A DNA stretch of 60,123 nucleotides from Candidatus Wildermuthbacteria bacterium (GCA_016203455.1 JACQMR010000007.1:1-60123); one strand, 5' to 3'; shown: positions 38,960-48,066, numbered from the stretch's first letter. Numbers and translations are program-made. The notes: generated by a model not told the origin, from the sequence alone.

Positions 38960-40654
38960 ATGAGAATTTTTTTATTGATGTGCGTCGCTTTAGGAATTTT
39001 TCTTGCGGGCGGCACGGTATTCGGGGAGAATAAGGACGATATTTCGTATCCGGTTGAAAATTTGGGAAACTGTGCGAATGAGAAAGAGTGCGAGACATAC
39101 TGTAATGCCCCGGAACATCTTGCCGCGTGTTTGGCGTTCGCGGAAGTTCATAATCTTCTTTCCGTTGAGGACATAGCAAAAGCGAAAAAATTTCAGGAAG
39201 CGGGCGCGGTGGGTCCCGGGGATTGCGGAACGGAAAAAGAATGCGAGGCGTATTGTTCTGCTGTTTCGCATATTGACGAATGTCTTGCGTTCGCTGAAAA
39301 GCACGGGTTTATGGAGTCAAAAGACCTGGAAGACGCGAAAAAGATTTCCCGCGCTTTACGAGAAGGCGCGCGGCTTCCCGGAGGATGCGCCACCAAGGAT
39401 CAGTGCGAATTGTACTGCGAGAATTCGGGGCACATGAAAGAATGCGTGGTATTTGCGGAGAAAGCGGGTTTTATGGATGAGGAGGAATTGCGGGAGGCAA
39501 AGCAGGTGCTGAAAGCGCTGGAGTCGGGGGCGTTTCTGCCCGGGAATTGCCAGGGGAAGAAGGCATGCGAGGCGTATTGCGCCGATTCTTCCCATATGGA
39601 GGAATGTTTGAATTTCGGGGTGGCCGCAGGTTTCATTCTTCCCGAAGAAGAGGCGGAAGCCAGAAGAATTTTGCCGTTAATGAAAGCAGGAAAAATGCCC
39701 GGCGATTGCCAGAGAGGCAGAGAAGCGTGCGAGGCGTACTGTTCACAAGATGAGCACAGAGAAGAATGCGCGCTGTTCTTTGTTGAGGCGGGATTTATGA
39801 CGAAAGAGGAGGTAAGCATGTTTAAAAAGACCGGAGGAAAAGGGCCGGGCGGATGCAGAGGAAAAGAACAGTGCGACGCGCTGTGCAATAATCCGGAGAA
39901 TCAAAGCGTATGTTTTGAATTCGCGAAAGAGCATGGGCTCATACCGGAGGAAGAGCTTGAGAATATGAAAGAAGGGATTGGGAAGTTTAAAGAAGGCATT
40001 GCCATGGCTCCGCCCGAAGTCGCTCAATGCTTGGGGGACCGGATTGGACAGGATGTGCTGGATAAAATACGGGCAGGGACATTTTTGCCGAATCCGGACC
40101 TTGGAGAAGAGATGCGCCGTTGCTTTGAGGAATTTTTGCCTGACCGCAGGGAAGGGGATATTGGAGCTGGCGGGAATGATGTTGCCGGCGGGGAGCCCTT
40201 TGGGCAAAATTCTGGCGAGGGCGCGTGTTTAGAGAGGATTTTGGGGCCTTCGCGCGACAGATCCGTACCCCCCACTCCAGAGCAAGAGCGCCGTCTTGCC
40301 GAGGAATGCTTCCCCGAGAGAGAATCTGATCGTTTGCCTTTTCAAGAACAGAGCCGAGATGACTTTAGAGAAGGTTCTCTTGAATTTTCAGATGAGGGCA
40401 TTCAAGTTTCTCCCGAAGATATCCTGCGCAGAGAAGAGATGGAGACCACCATGGAGTTGCGGCAACGAATTATGGAGGAGGAAACGCGCCGCATGCAGAT
40501 GGAAGTACAACTTCAAGAGCAGTTTCAGCATATTCAACAGTTGCAAGAATCGCAAGAATCAGAAGATCGTCGCGCCCCATCTCAAGAATTTCCCGCGGGC
40601 GGGTCTGTCATTGACGCGTTTTTGGGGTTATTCGGAGTTTCATTGATTAAATAA
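38960..40654 (+). CDS. Secreted protein with six Cys-rich repeats
   Basis: A 564-residue exported protein (signal peptide about residues 1-22). Six tandem repeats of about 50 residues follow, each with the pattern C-x(5-6)-C-x3-C-x(7-8)-C then FAxxxGF and an acidic helix, e.g. NCANEKECETYC...HLAAC. Each repeat could form two disulfides. The C-terminal third is acidic, then Gln/Glu-rich coiled coil, ending in a short hydrophobic helix. I know this only as a Patescibacteria-type repeat of unknown role; adhesion or envelope structure is a guess. Confidence 0.7.
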   Translation: MRIFLLMCVALGIFLAGGTVFGENKDDISYPVENLGNCANEKECETYCNAPEHLAACLAFAEVHNLLSVEDIAKAKKFQEAGAVGPGDCGTEKECEAYCSAVSHIDECLAFAEKHGFMESKDLEDAKKISRALREGARLPGGCATKDQCELYCENSGHMKECVVFAEKAGFMDEEELREAKQVLKALESGAFLPGNCQGKKACEAYCADSSHMEECLNFGVAAGFILPEEEAEARRILPLMKAGKMPGDCQRGREACEAYCSQDEHREECALFFVEAGFMTKEEVSMFKKTGGKGPGGCRGKEQCDALCNNPENQSVCFEFAKEHGLIPEEELENMKEGIGKFKEGIAMAPPEVAQCLGDRIGQDVLDKIRAGTFLPNPDLGEEMRRCFEEFLPDRREGDIGAGGNDVAGGEPFGQNSGEGACLERILGPSRDRSVPPTPEQERRLAEECFPERESDRLPFQEQSRDDFREGSLEFSDEGIQVSPEDILRREEMETTMELRQRIMEEETRRMQMEVQLQEQFQHIQQLQESQESEDRRAPSQEFPAGGSVIDAFLGLFGVSLIK

Positions 40655-40664
40655 CGCGCGATAT

Positions 40665-41291
40665 ATGAATTCAGAATTACATTCATTCATAAAAGAGGCA
40701 TTGGAGAAAGGCAAGAGCCGGTCTTCCATTGCCGATGCCTTGGTTTTTGCGGGCTGGCAAGAGGGAGCCGTGAACAAGGCAATGTCTTTTTTTGCCGATA
40801 TTGATTTTCCCGTGCCGGTTCCGAGGCCCCGGCCGTATCTCGCGGCGCGCGAAGCGTTTTTGTATTTGGTGTCTTTTATTACCCTGTATGTTTCAGCATA
40901 CAGTTTCGGCTCTTTACTGTTCTCGTTTATTAACCGGTGGTTTCCGGATGTTCTCCAGTATCAATACGGCGCGTTTGATGTTCCCCGGTACGCCATTGCG
41001 TCTCTTATCATCGCTTTTCCCATATTCTTTTTGATCACCCGGTCTGTAAAGAAAGGCGCGAAAGAAGATCCGGAGCGCAAGGATTCTCGCATGAGAAAGT
41101 GGCTCACCTACGCGACACTGGTGATTGCGGCCGGCGTTCTTATCGGCGATTCAATCGCGGTTCTTTCCGGTTTGCTTGGCGGGGAGCTGACAATCCGCTT
41201 TTTGCTTAAAGCGTTGACCGTGTTTGGAATTGCAGGAGCCATATTCGGCTTCTATCTGTCTGATTTGCAAAAAGAGGAAAAAGACAAATGA
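40665..41291 (+). CDS. DUF5671-like membrane protein
   Basis: A 208-residue protein with an N-terminal helical motif (FIKEALEKGKSRSSIADAL ... GW) typical of Patescibacteria membrane proteins, a Pro-rich linker (PVPVPRPRP) and four predicted spans matching DUF5671. Function unknown. It overlaps the next gene by 4 bp. Confidence 0.75.
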   Translation: MNSELHSFIKEALEKGKSRSSIADALVFAGWQEGAVNKAMSFFADIDFPVPVPRPRPYLAAREAFLYLVSFITLYVSAYSFGSLLFSFINRWFPDVLQYQYGAFDVPRYAIASLIIAFPIFFLITRSVKKGAKEDPERKDSRMRKWLTYATLVIAAGVLIGDSIAVLSGLLGGELTIRFLLKALTVFGIAGAIFGFYLSDLQKEEKDK

Positions 41292-41773
41292 AACGATTCT
41301 TTTCTTCTTCCGTATTTGTATATCTTGTGATTGCGTTCGTCGCGGGCTCGGTCGCGTACGGGATTTTTTTGTCCGGGTCTCCAGCGGCCAACCGCCTTAT
41401 TCAGTTGGATCAAAGAAGGGTTTCCGATTTACAACAGATCGCGTACGCGGTGGAATATTACGCGGACAGGTATAAGGCACTGCCTAAGGATTTGAATACG
41501 CTGAAAGGGGAATCGGGCGTGTATATAAACTCCGCTACCGATCCGGTTACGGGGGAAAGCTATGAGTATCGGGCGGTGTCTATAGCGGAGTATGAATTGT
41601 GCGCCGTGTTTTCCGCCGAGGCGTTTCCTGCGCAGGTTTCGGGGCAGGGTAGAATGGCAGTACCGGCGAAGCCGTTTTCTGAACAAATATGGGATCATGG
41701 GATAGGCAGGGTGTGTTTTTCCAGGATTCTTCCCCCTGAATGGAGCAGAATGCAACCAGAGGACATTCGTTAA
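41288..41773 (+). CDS. Pseudopilin-like (GspG-type) membrane protein
   Basis: A 161-residue protein with one N-terminal span (9-30) and a periplasmic domain resembling type II secretion/type IV pilin heads: RRVSDLQQIAYAVEYYADRY, then KALPKDLNTL and a TDPVTGESYEYR loop. It lacks the usual prepilin cleavage motif (G-FTLIE), so it may remain membrane-tethered. Its start overlaps the DUF5671 gene. Confidence 0.65.
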   Translation: MKRFFSSSVFVYLVIAFVAGSVAYGIFLSGSPAANRLIQLDQRRVSDLQQIAYAVEYYADRYKALPKDLNTLKGESGVYINSATDPVTGESYEYRAVSIAEYELCAVFSAEAFPAQVSGQGRMAVPAKPFSEQIWDHGIGRVCFSRILPPEWSRMQPEDIR

Positions 41774-41793
41774 TTATTTAAACGCGTTAATAT

Positions 41794-43092
41794 ATGCAAC
41801 AGACAGCAAGTATATTGGTTTTTTGCGGGATATTGTTTGGGTTCGCCACACCGGTGTTTGCCGAAGATGTTGTTGGCGATAGCACGGAAGACGAGGCGGT
41901 TGCGTCTTCCGGTACGCAGACAGTGACTGGCAGTGATTTAGAGGTTGCCGACCCTGCCATTCTGCCTACTTCTCCTTTGTATTTCCTTAAAGAGGTTGGC
42001 AGGGGGATTCGCGGGTTGTTTGCGTTTAGCAAGGTTGCCAAGGCGGAGTTGCAGTTAAAAATTTCCAACGAGAAAGCCGCGGAACTGCGGCTGGTTGAAG
42101 AAAAGAATCCCCGGAACGGCGCGGGCATAGAAAAAGCGCTGGCAAACTATGAGAAAGCCCAGGAAGCATTGAAAGCCCGTTTGGAAAAGCTCTCTGAAAC
42201 ATCGGAAAACCCCAGGGTGGATGAATTGCTCACAAAGATTTCGGATAAAACGGTTGTCCATGAGAAATTATTGCGTGAGATTGCGGATCGCCATATAGAA
42301 ACGCAAGCGTTGAAAGATAAGATTGACCAGACAAAAGAGCGCGTTCGTTTACTGGTTGGCAAGGTGGCGGAAAAAGACGATCCGGAAAAATTCGCCAAGA
42401 GGTTTAAGATGTCGCTGGAAAAAACAGACAAGGGCGAATTGGGCGAGTTGGGTTCTATTGAGGCACTGGACGATATTTTTAGTGTTTTGCCTCAAAAGGC
42501 AAAAGAGCATATTACCCAGGTTCGCCAGGAATTGAAAGAGGAAGCTCGTTTGCGCATTGAGGAGGTGGCAAGAGAGCGTCCGGATCGCTTGGAGGCGATT
42601 GTAAGAAATGTTCCCGGAGCGACATTGAAGCGCGCCGCGGTTCTTGAAGAATTGCGGGCGGTATCTGGTAAAGATGCGGGCGAAGCACTTGGGAAAGCGG
42701 GCGAGGCGATAGAGAATTCTGCGGCAATAAGCCCGGATTTGATGAAAGCAGAACTGGAAAGACAGATAGAACGCGTTGGAAAATTATTGGATGAGGCCGA
42801 GGGCGTTATGAATAGTAATGCGGCGGGTACTTCTCAAGAAGGCGCGCGTCAGCTTGTTGTTCGGGGGCGCGAGCATTTGCAAAAAGCAAAAGACGCACTT
42901 CTTAAGGGTGCGTTGAAAGAGGCGTTTGGCCAGGCGCGCGCCGCCGAGGTCGCGGGCAGAAACGCGGTGGAGCGTATTCAGAAGAATACAGAAAATAAGC
43001 AGAACAGAAGGGGAGGAATTGTTCCGTCTGATATTGCTCCCTCGGATCCGGTTAGAAATTTGCAAATTGAATCAATTGAGTTTGCTCCTTAG
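41794..43092 (+). CDS. DUF5667-containing exported protein
   Basis: A 432-residue exported protein with a signal peptide (cleavage likely after PVFA, residue 23). The DUF5667 hallmark ILPTSPLYFLKEVGRGI follows about residues 57-73. The rest is mostly long charged helices with coiled-coil character. The family is widespread in Patescibacteria with no known function; an envelope or structural role is likely. Confidence 0.78.
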   Translation: MQQTASILVFCGILFGFATPVFAEDVVGDSTEDEAVASSGTQTVTGSDLEVADPAILPTSPLYFLKEVGRGIRGLFAFSKVAKAELQLKISNEKAAELRLVEEKNPRNGAGIEKALANYEKAQEALKARLEKLSETSENPRVDELLTKISDKTVVHEKLLREIADRHIETQALKDKIDQTKERVRLLVGKVAEKDDPEKFAKRFKMSLEKTDKGELGELGSIEALDDIFSVLPQKAKEHITQVRQELKEEARLRIEEVARERPDRLEAIVRNVPGATLKRAAVLEELRAVSGKDAGEALGKAGEAIENSAAISPDLMKAELERQIERVGKLLDEAEGVMNSNAAGTSQEGARQLVVRGREHLQKAKDALLKGALKEAFGQARAAEVAGRNAVERIQKNTENKQNRRGGIVPSDIAPSDPVRNLQIESIEFAP

Positions 43093-43096
43093 TGGC

Positions 43097-43720
43097 ATGG
43101 TATTGCATGACAACGAACGAAAGGAACGGGCGGGGCAGATTGTAAAGAAACTCAAAGAATTGTTTCCCACGGCAAAGATAGCTCTCAAATATAACAACAA
43201 CTGGGAGCTTCTTGCGGCCGTGATACTTTCGGCCCAGTGCACGGACAAAAAAGTGAACGAGGTAACGGGACGCCTATTTAAAAAATACAGGACATTAGAC
43301 GACTATGTCAATGCCAACCCGCGGGAATTTGAGCAAGATATACGGCAGACCGGATTTTTTAGGAACAAGGCAAAGCATATTTTGCGGTCAGCTAAGATTG
43401 TGAAAGAAAAGTTTGGCGGGAAAGTGCCAAATACCATGGCGGAGATTCTTACTTTGCCCGGCGTTGCCAGAAAAACGGCTAATGTAGTGCTCGGAAACGC
43501 GTATGGTATAGTGGAGGGGATAGCCGTGGATACCCATGTAAAACGGTTGGCGAGAAAATTCGGTCTTACGGATAATTCAGACCCGGTGAAAATTGAAAAG
43601 GATTTGATGGAGTTGTTGCCAAAGAATGAATGGTTTGATGTTACATATCGCCTTATTGAATACGGGAGGCAGTATTGCAGTGCGAGAAAGCATGATTGCC
43701 ATGATCATCCCCTTGCTTAG
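43097..43720 (+). CDS. nth: Endonuclease III, C-terminus shortened
   Basis: A 207-residue DNA glycosylase/AP lyase for oxidised pyrimidines. The helix-hairpin-helix LPGVARKTA with catalytic Lys126, and catalytic Asp145 in VDTHV, are intact. The iron-sulfur loop is not: Cys194 and Cys201 remain, the third ligand position is His204, and the protein stops at residue 207 before the fourth Cys. The TAG stop lies inside a 25-bp palindrome (43716-43740). The start at 43097 avoids the overlap with the upstream gene. Confidence 0.9.
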   Translation: MVLHDNERKERAGQIVKKLKELFPTAKIALKYNNNWELLAAVILSAQCTDKKVNEVTGRLFKKYRTLDDYVNANPREFEQDIRQTGFFRNKAKHILRSAKIVKEKFGGKVPNTMAEILTLPGVARKTANVVLGNAYGIVEGIAVDTHVKRLARKFGLTDNSDPVKIEKDLMELLPKNEWFDVTYRLIEYGRQYCSARKHDCHDHPLA

Positions 43721-43760
43721 TAGGGACAGTCCCTACTAAGCAGTTTGAAAATTCAATGAA
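43716..43760. repeat. Palindrome-plus-tail repeat, copy 1
   Basis: A perfect inverted repeat CTTAGTAGGGAC-A-GTCCCTACTAAG (spaced here) at 43716-43740, followed by a 20-nt conserved tail running into the next ATG. A near copy is at 44698-44743. Confidence 0.85.
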
Positions 43761-44742
43761 AATTAGAAATTGTAAATTGAAAATTAGAAACGGCAAAGGG
43801 TTTACTCTTGTTGAGCTTTTGGTTGTGATTGCCGTTATCGGCATGCTGGCTTCTATTGTGCTGGTGAGTTTTGGCGGTGTGCGGGAAAAAGCTCGTTTGG
43901 GTCAGATATTATCATTTGCCTCCTCGGTGTATCATTCTTTGGGTTCAGAGGCGGTTGGAGTATGGCGCTTTGAAGACAGTCAATCCGGCACTTCTGTTAC
44001 TGATTCTTCCGGTTACGGCCTTATGGGCACGCTTTCTAATTTAGCGGCTTGGAAGTCAGCAAGCGAGTGCGGTCTTAATTTGGGAGCATGTTTGAATCTT
44101 GCGGGTTCGTATTGGGTGAGTTTTGGAGATCCAAATCAGTTAAAGATTGCTAAAGACCTCACGATTGCCGGCTGGGTGAATATACCGAGCACGGATATTC
44201 TTGGAGGCATACTGGTTCGGAGGGAGGGGGACGAGACGAATAAAGTTGCATACCTTTTTGGGGTAACTCCTATCCCAGGTTATTCAATAGGTACCGTAGG
44301 CCGTCCGTTTTTTGGTATTTTGCCGCCTTCTCCCGCTACTACTTTTGTGTCTGTTCTGGCTCCGGTTTCGTTCGCGATTAATGATAACAAATGGCATCAT
44401 ATTGCTGGAATTTTTAAGCCAGGCGCATTCTTGCGTCTTTATGTGGACGGCAAACTCGTCAGCGAAACGCTAACTGCTGTTTCAAGTATTAGGACTGTTG
44501 GATCGGGCCTCCCTCCTTTAAATGCAACAGGATGGAGTGTAAAGATTGGAGGGAGTGGGAACTCTACAGGAGCGGGGAGAATGTTGAACGCGTGGGTTGA
44601 CGATGTGATGATTTTTACGCAAACGCTGACCGCGGGCGATGTTGAATTATTATATGTCCAAGGGCTTGAACGCCATACACCGGCATTCGAGGAGGAGCTT
44701 AGTAGGGGACAGTCCCTACTAAGCAGTTTGAAAATTCAATGA
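43756..44742 (+). CDS. Prepilin-like protein with LamG domain, paralog 1
   Basis: A 328-residue protein. The type III prepilin signal is GKGFTLVELLVVIAVIG: cleavage after Gly, then Phe and Glu5. A short pilin helix follows, then a LamG/concanavalin-like domain (about 60-310; WHHIAGIF and LRLYVDGKLVS typical). It is probably assembled by, or anchored like, a type IV pilus and may bind carbohydrate. The C-terminal residues (LSRGQSLLSSLKIQ) are read from the second copy of the palindrome. The stop overlaps the next ATG. Confidence 0.85.
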   Translation: MKIRNCKLKIRNGKGFTLVELLVVIAVIGMLASIVLVSFGGVREKARLGQILSFASSVYHSLGSEAVGVWRFEDSQSGTSVTDSSGYGLMGTLSNLAAWKSASECGLNLGACLNLAGSYWVSFGDPNQLKIAKDLTIAGWVNIPSTDILGGILVRREGDETNKVAYLFGVTPIPGYSIGTVGRPFFGILPPSPATTFVSVLAPVSFAINDNKWHHIAGIFKPGAFLRLYVDGKLVSETLTAVSSIRTVGSGLPPLNATGWSVKIGGSGNSTGAGRMLNAWVDDVMIFTQTLTAGDVELLYVQGLERHTPAFEEELSRGQSLLSSLKIQ

Positions 44743-44743
44743 A
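44698..44743. repeat. Palindrome-plus-tail repeat, copy 2
   Basis: Same element as 43716-43760 with one extra G in the left arm, which shifts the frame so paralog 1 reads through it. Confidence 0.85.
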
Positions 44744-45650
44744 GATGAGCAATTGCAAATTAAACATGAGAAACGGCGCGGGGTTCACCCTCATTGAGCT
44801 TTTGGTTGTGGTTGCCGTTATCGGCATGCTGGCTTCTATTGCGCTGGTGAGTTTTGGCGGTGTGCGGGAGAAAGCTCGTTTGGCCAAACTTCAGGCATTT
44901 GCTTCCCAAATATACCATGCTTTGGGAGCGGAGGCGGTTGGAATATGGCACTTTGAAGATTCCAGCAGTCCATCGCAGGATTCTTCAGGGTATGGTCATA
45001 ATGCGACTTGGAATGGTACTCTTGCCGGTAAAACCGAAGCAGAATGCGGCTTGGGTTTTGGGAAATGTTTGGAGTTTGATACTGGGGAATATTTGGAAGT
45101 TCCTGGTAGTAATAGCACAACCTCGGTCCTTAATTTTGGCACTTCTACGGATTTCACCATTTCTGCGTGGGTGTATCCGGATATCTATACGGGACAAGGC
45201 GCGAATGTTTTTGTCTTTAAGGGTGATGCCGGAGGAAATGTAAAGGGATATTTGCTTGGATGGGCAGGCGCATCCGGAGCAGAAAAAGCGGTTTTTTATG
45301 TGAAGCATTGCAAGGATCCGTCTAATTGTGGCCCCGTTCTTACGGGTACTACAGTTTTGAGTAAGAAAAAGTGGCATCATATCGCAGGGGTAGCCGATCG
45401 CGATGGCAACGCCGTGTTATATGTTGATGGCAAGGCGGAGGCCAATGCCGATCTTAGTTGTGTGAATTGCGGAGGAGATATAAATTATGCTAGCACCTTT
45501 AAAATAGGCATACTAACCCTTGGCGCATGGCGTTTTGATGGTATGCTAGACGAGATATCTGTGTACCGTCAGGCACTGACCGCGGGCGATATTGAGTTAT
45601 TATACGCGAAAGGTTTGGGGGAGCGATTGCTTGGATATGGAAATCCATGA
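44739..45650 (+). CDS. Prepilin-like protein with LamG domain, paralog 2
   Basis: A 303-residue paralog of the previous product. The prepilin signal GAGFTLIELLVVVAVIG and the pilin helix are almost identical; the LamG domain (WHHIAGVADRDGNAVLYVDG) is more diverged. Both proteins share a LTAGD-(V/I)-ELLY ending. The two genes and their leading repeat look like a tandem duplication with later divergence. Overlaps the next gene by 4 bp. Confidence 0.85.
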   Translation: MKMSNCKLNMRNGAGFTLIELLVVVAVIGMLASIALVSFGGVREKARLAKLQAFASQIYHALGAEAVGIWHFEDSSSPSQDSSGYGHNATWNGTLAGKTEAECGLGFGKCLEFDTGEYLEVPGSNSTTSVLNFGTSTDFTISAWVYPDIYTGQGANVFVFKGDAGGNVKGYLLGWAGASGAEKAVFYVKHCKDPSNCGPVLTGTTVLSKKKWHHIAGVADRDGNAVLYVDGKAEANADLSCVNCGGDINYASTFKIGILTLGAWRFDGMLDEISVYRQALTAGDIELLYAKGLGERLLGYGNP

Positions 45651-46066
45651 AGCATATTTTAGGAGATCAAGATACCCATATCATAGTTTGCGAACGGGGC
45701 GAGGATGCTTTGCGAGAACTTAAGCAATTTTGCGCGGAACAAAAGATTGCGGCGGGCTGGTTTCAGATGATTGGGGCGGCAGGAGAGGTGGAGTTCGCGT
45801 GGTATAATTTAGAAACTAAAGAATTTGAGTGGGCAATACTCAAAGAAGATGTGGAGATCGCCTCTCTTTCTGGGAATGTTTCAACGCTGGACAATGATAT
45901 TGTTTTGCATTGCCACGGGGTGTTCTCTAACAGGAAGATGGCGGTAAAGGCGGGGCATGTGAGGCGGCTGGTGGTTTCCGGCGCGTGCGAGATTATTTTA
46001 CGCGAGTTTTCGGGTAAGATGAATAGGGTATATGACGAAAACACGGGATTAAACCTGCTTTCGTGA
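45647..46066 (+). CDS. PCC/DUF296 domain protein
   Basis: A 139-residue protein of the plant-and-prokaryote-conserved (PPC/DUF296) family. It has ERGEDALRELKQFC near the N-terminus, AAGEVEFAWYN, and the typical LHCHGVFSNRKMAVKAGHV. Bacterial members form trimers with a conserved His pair that may bind a metal. Function unknown. Coupled to paralog 2 by an ATGA overlap. Confidence 0.85.
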   Translation: MKHILGDQDTHIIVCERGEDALRELKQFCAEQKIAAGWFQMIGAAGEVEFAWYNLETKEFEWAILKEDVEIASLSGNVSTLDNDIVLHCHGVFSNRKMAVKAGHVRRLVVSGACEIILREFSGKMNRVYDENTGLNLLS

Positions 46067-46069
46067 AAA

Positions 46070-47191
46070 ATGCCGCGTCTTTTTTTTAGTATAGCTGTGC
46101 GCGCGCTTTTGTATATCGGCCCGCTTCTGTTTTTTGTTTTGCTCTCAAGGCCTTTTTTGCCGGCGGACACGGCTATACTGGTTCCCGTTGTTTCTCTTGA
46201 TGCGCGGGGCGAGGAGAATATCGCGCGTACTTTGTCTTTAGAGGAGCAGGTTGGCCAACTGCTTATTCTTGGTTTTGAAGGCAAAACAATGTCTCCCGAG
46301 CTTTCTCTCGCGATAAAAAAGTTTAAGCCCGGAGGCGTGTTGTTGCTGACAAGAAACATTGAGAGCAGAGAGCAGGTGGAATTGCTTGTGGCCGATTTGC
46401 AAGCCATTTCCCCGATTCCTTTATTTGTAGCGGTAGATCAGGAGGGAGGAGTGGTTTCGCGGCTTTGGTGGCAAGACGATACCGCGCCTGTGGAATTTCA
46501 GAATCCGGAGCACGCGTATGCCGTGGGAAAACAAAGGGCGCGCGCGTTAAAAGAACTTGGCATTACCATGAACCTGTCTCCCGTGCTGGACGGCAACAGA
46601 GATATTGATTTTATCTATCCCAGGTCGTTTCAGAGAGACAGCAATTCGGCCGCCCTGCTTGCCGTGGAATACATGAGAGGGCACGAAGAAGAGGGGGTGC
46701 TGGCGGTTGCCAAGCATTTTCCGGGATACGACGGCATTGCTTTTAATCCCGAAGGAGGCGTGATGCCGAAAAAAGCAACTGTTCCAGATATTTCGCTGTT
46801 TCGCCGGGTGTTTTTGGACATGTCGCCCCGCGTTCTCATGGTTTCTCATGTCATATATGAAGAGCTTGGGGGCGTGCCTTTTCCGTTTTCACAGGAAGGC
46901 ATTTCATTTTTGCGCAGGGAATTTGGCGAAGATACTCTGGTTATGTCTGACGATTTGTTAAGCAGGTCCATGGTAGCTGTGTATCCTGTTTCAGAGATCG
47001 GGGTTTTTGCTGTTGACGCGGGCGCGGATTTTTTGCTCGCGGCGGGGTATCCCGATACAAATACCATGGCCGCGTTTGTTGGGGGCGTAACGAAAAAGGC
47101 GGGAGAGGACGAACAATTCCGTTCTCGCGTCTTATCCTCGGCTTCAAAAATTCTGCGCTTAAAAGAGACATACTTGTTGTCTGCTTTTTGA
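46070..47191 (+). CDS. Glycoside hydrolase family 3-like protein, altered active site
   Basis: A 373-residue protein with an N-terminal membrane anchor and a GH3 (NagZ-like) TIM barrel. VDQEGG, KHFPG and the nucleophile region MSDDL are present. However, NagZ-type enzymes have KHFPGHG...DSH, whose His-Asp pair is the acid/base; here it reads KHFPGYDGIAFNPEGG with no such His. It may have another acid/base residue, be a phosphorylase-type variant, or be non-catalytic. It starts 3 nt after the PCC gene. Confidence 0.8.
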   Translation: MPRLFFSIAVRALLYIGPLLFFVLLSRPFLPADTAILVPVVSLDARGEENIARTLSLEEQVGQLLILGFEGKTMSPELSLAIKKFKPGGVLLLTRNIESREQVELLVADLQAISPIPLFVAVDQEGGVVSRLWWQDDTAPVEFQNPEHAYAVGKQRARALKELGITMNLSPVLDGNRDIDFIYPRSFQRDSNSAALLAVEYMRGHEEEGVLAVAKHFPGYDGIAFNPEGGVMPKKATVPDISLFRRVFLDMSPRVLMVSHVIYEELGGVPFPFSQEGISFLRREFGEDTLVMSDDLLSRSMVAVYPVSEIGVFAVDAGADFLLAAGYPDTNTMAAFVGGVTKKAGEDEQFRSRVLSSASKILRLKETYLLSAF

Positions 47192-47280
47192 GATAGTATA
47201 GTGGAAGTGTCGCAGGGACCGATAGTAATCAGTACGGCAGATACTAAAAACTAAAAACCACATACTAAAAACTCCCTCCT

Positions 47281-48066
47281 ATGTCTCAATATTATTCAGG
47301 AAAACGGGGCAGAAATCTCTATGAACCCAACGCGAAGGGCCAGTTTCGGCTTTCGCGGTCCCGCATTGAAAACTTTTTGAAATGCCCCCGCTGTTTTTAC
47401 ATAGACAGGAGATTGGGAGTGGATCAGCCGCCCGGGTATCCGTTTACCTTAAACTCCGCGGTGGACGCGCTGTTAAAAAAAGAATTCAACATTCACAGGG
47501 CGGAACAATCCGCGCATCCTTTGTTTTCGCAGTACGGCATTGACGCGGTGCCTTTTGAGCATCCCATGATGGATACATGGAGAGAAACGCTGGAGGGTAT
47601 GCAGTATTTCCATGAGGCAAGCGGGTTTTTGGTAACGGGAGCCGTGGATGACATTTGGAAAAATTCCAAAGGGGAGTTGCATGTGGTGGACTATAAAGCA
47701 ACCGCAAAGAACGGCGAGGTTAGCATAGACGCGGAATGGCAGAAGGGATACAAAAATCAGATAGAAATGTATCAGTGGCTTTTGCGCCGTCAAAAAGACG
47801 GCTTCGCGGTTTCTTCAGTGGGGTATTTTGTATATGTAAACGGAAAAACAGACGCGAAAGCGTTTGATTCAAAGCTGGAATTTGAAGTAAAGGTTATCCC
47901 GTACGAGGGAGACGATTCTTGGGTGGAGGGAAAACTTATGGAGATAAAAGAATGCCTGGATTCTGAAAAACTTCCGCCTGCTTCGTCTGATTGCGATTTT
48001 TGCGTGTACAGAAAGGCGGTTCAGGACGAACTGCTTAAATTCTCGGGCGCAAAGAGCGCGGAATGA
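47281..48066 (+). CDS. RecB/Cas4-like PD-(D/E)XK nuclease
   Basis: A 261-residue nuclease-fold protein. The catalytic core is GAVDDIW followed by VVDYKAT, the D...DxK signature, then a QIEMYQWLL helix. Cysteines before (KCPRC) and after (CDFC) the core resemble the iron-sulfur-cluster layout of Cas4/AddB nucleases. It overlaps the helicase gene by 4 bp, so the two likely act together in end resection. No cas genes are nearby, so a CRISPR role is unlikely. Confidence 0.82.
   Translation: MSQYYSGKRGRNLYEPNAKGQFRLSRSRIENFLKCPRCFYIDRRLGVDQPPGYPFTLNSAVDALLKKEFNIHRAEQSAHPLFSQYGIDAVPFEHPMMDTWRETLEGMQYFHEASGFLVTGAVDDIWKNSKGELHVVDYKATAKNGEVSIDAEWQKGYKNQIEMYQWLLRRQKDGFAVSSVGYFVYVNGKTDAKAFDSKLEFEVKVIPYEGDDSWVEGKLMEIKECLDSEKLPPASSDCDFCVYRKAVQDELLKFSGAKSAE

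Noticed and set aside
47281-48066. Cas4 of a CRISPR-Cas system
   Set aside because: No cas1, cas2 or repeat array nearby; gene coupling to a UvrD-type helicase points to DNA end processing.
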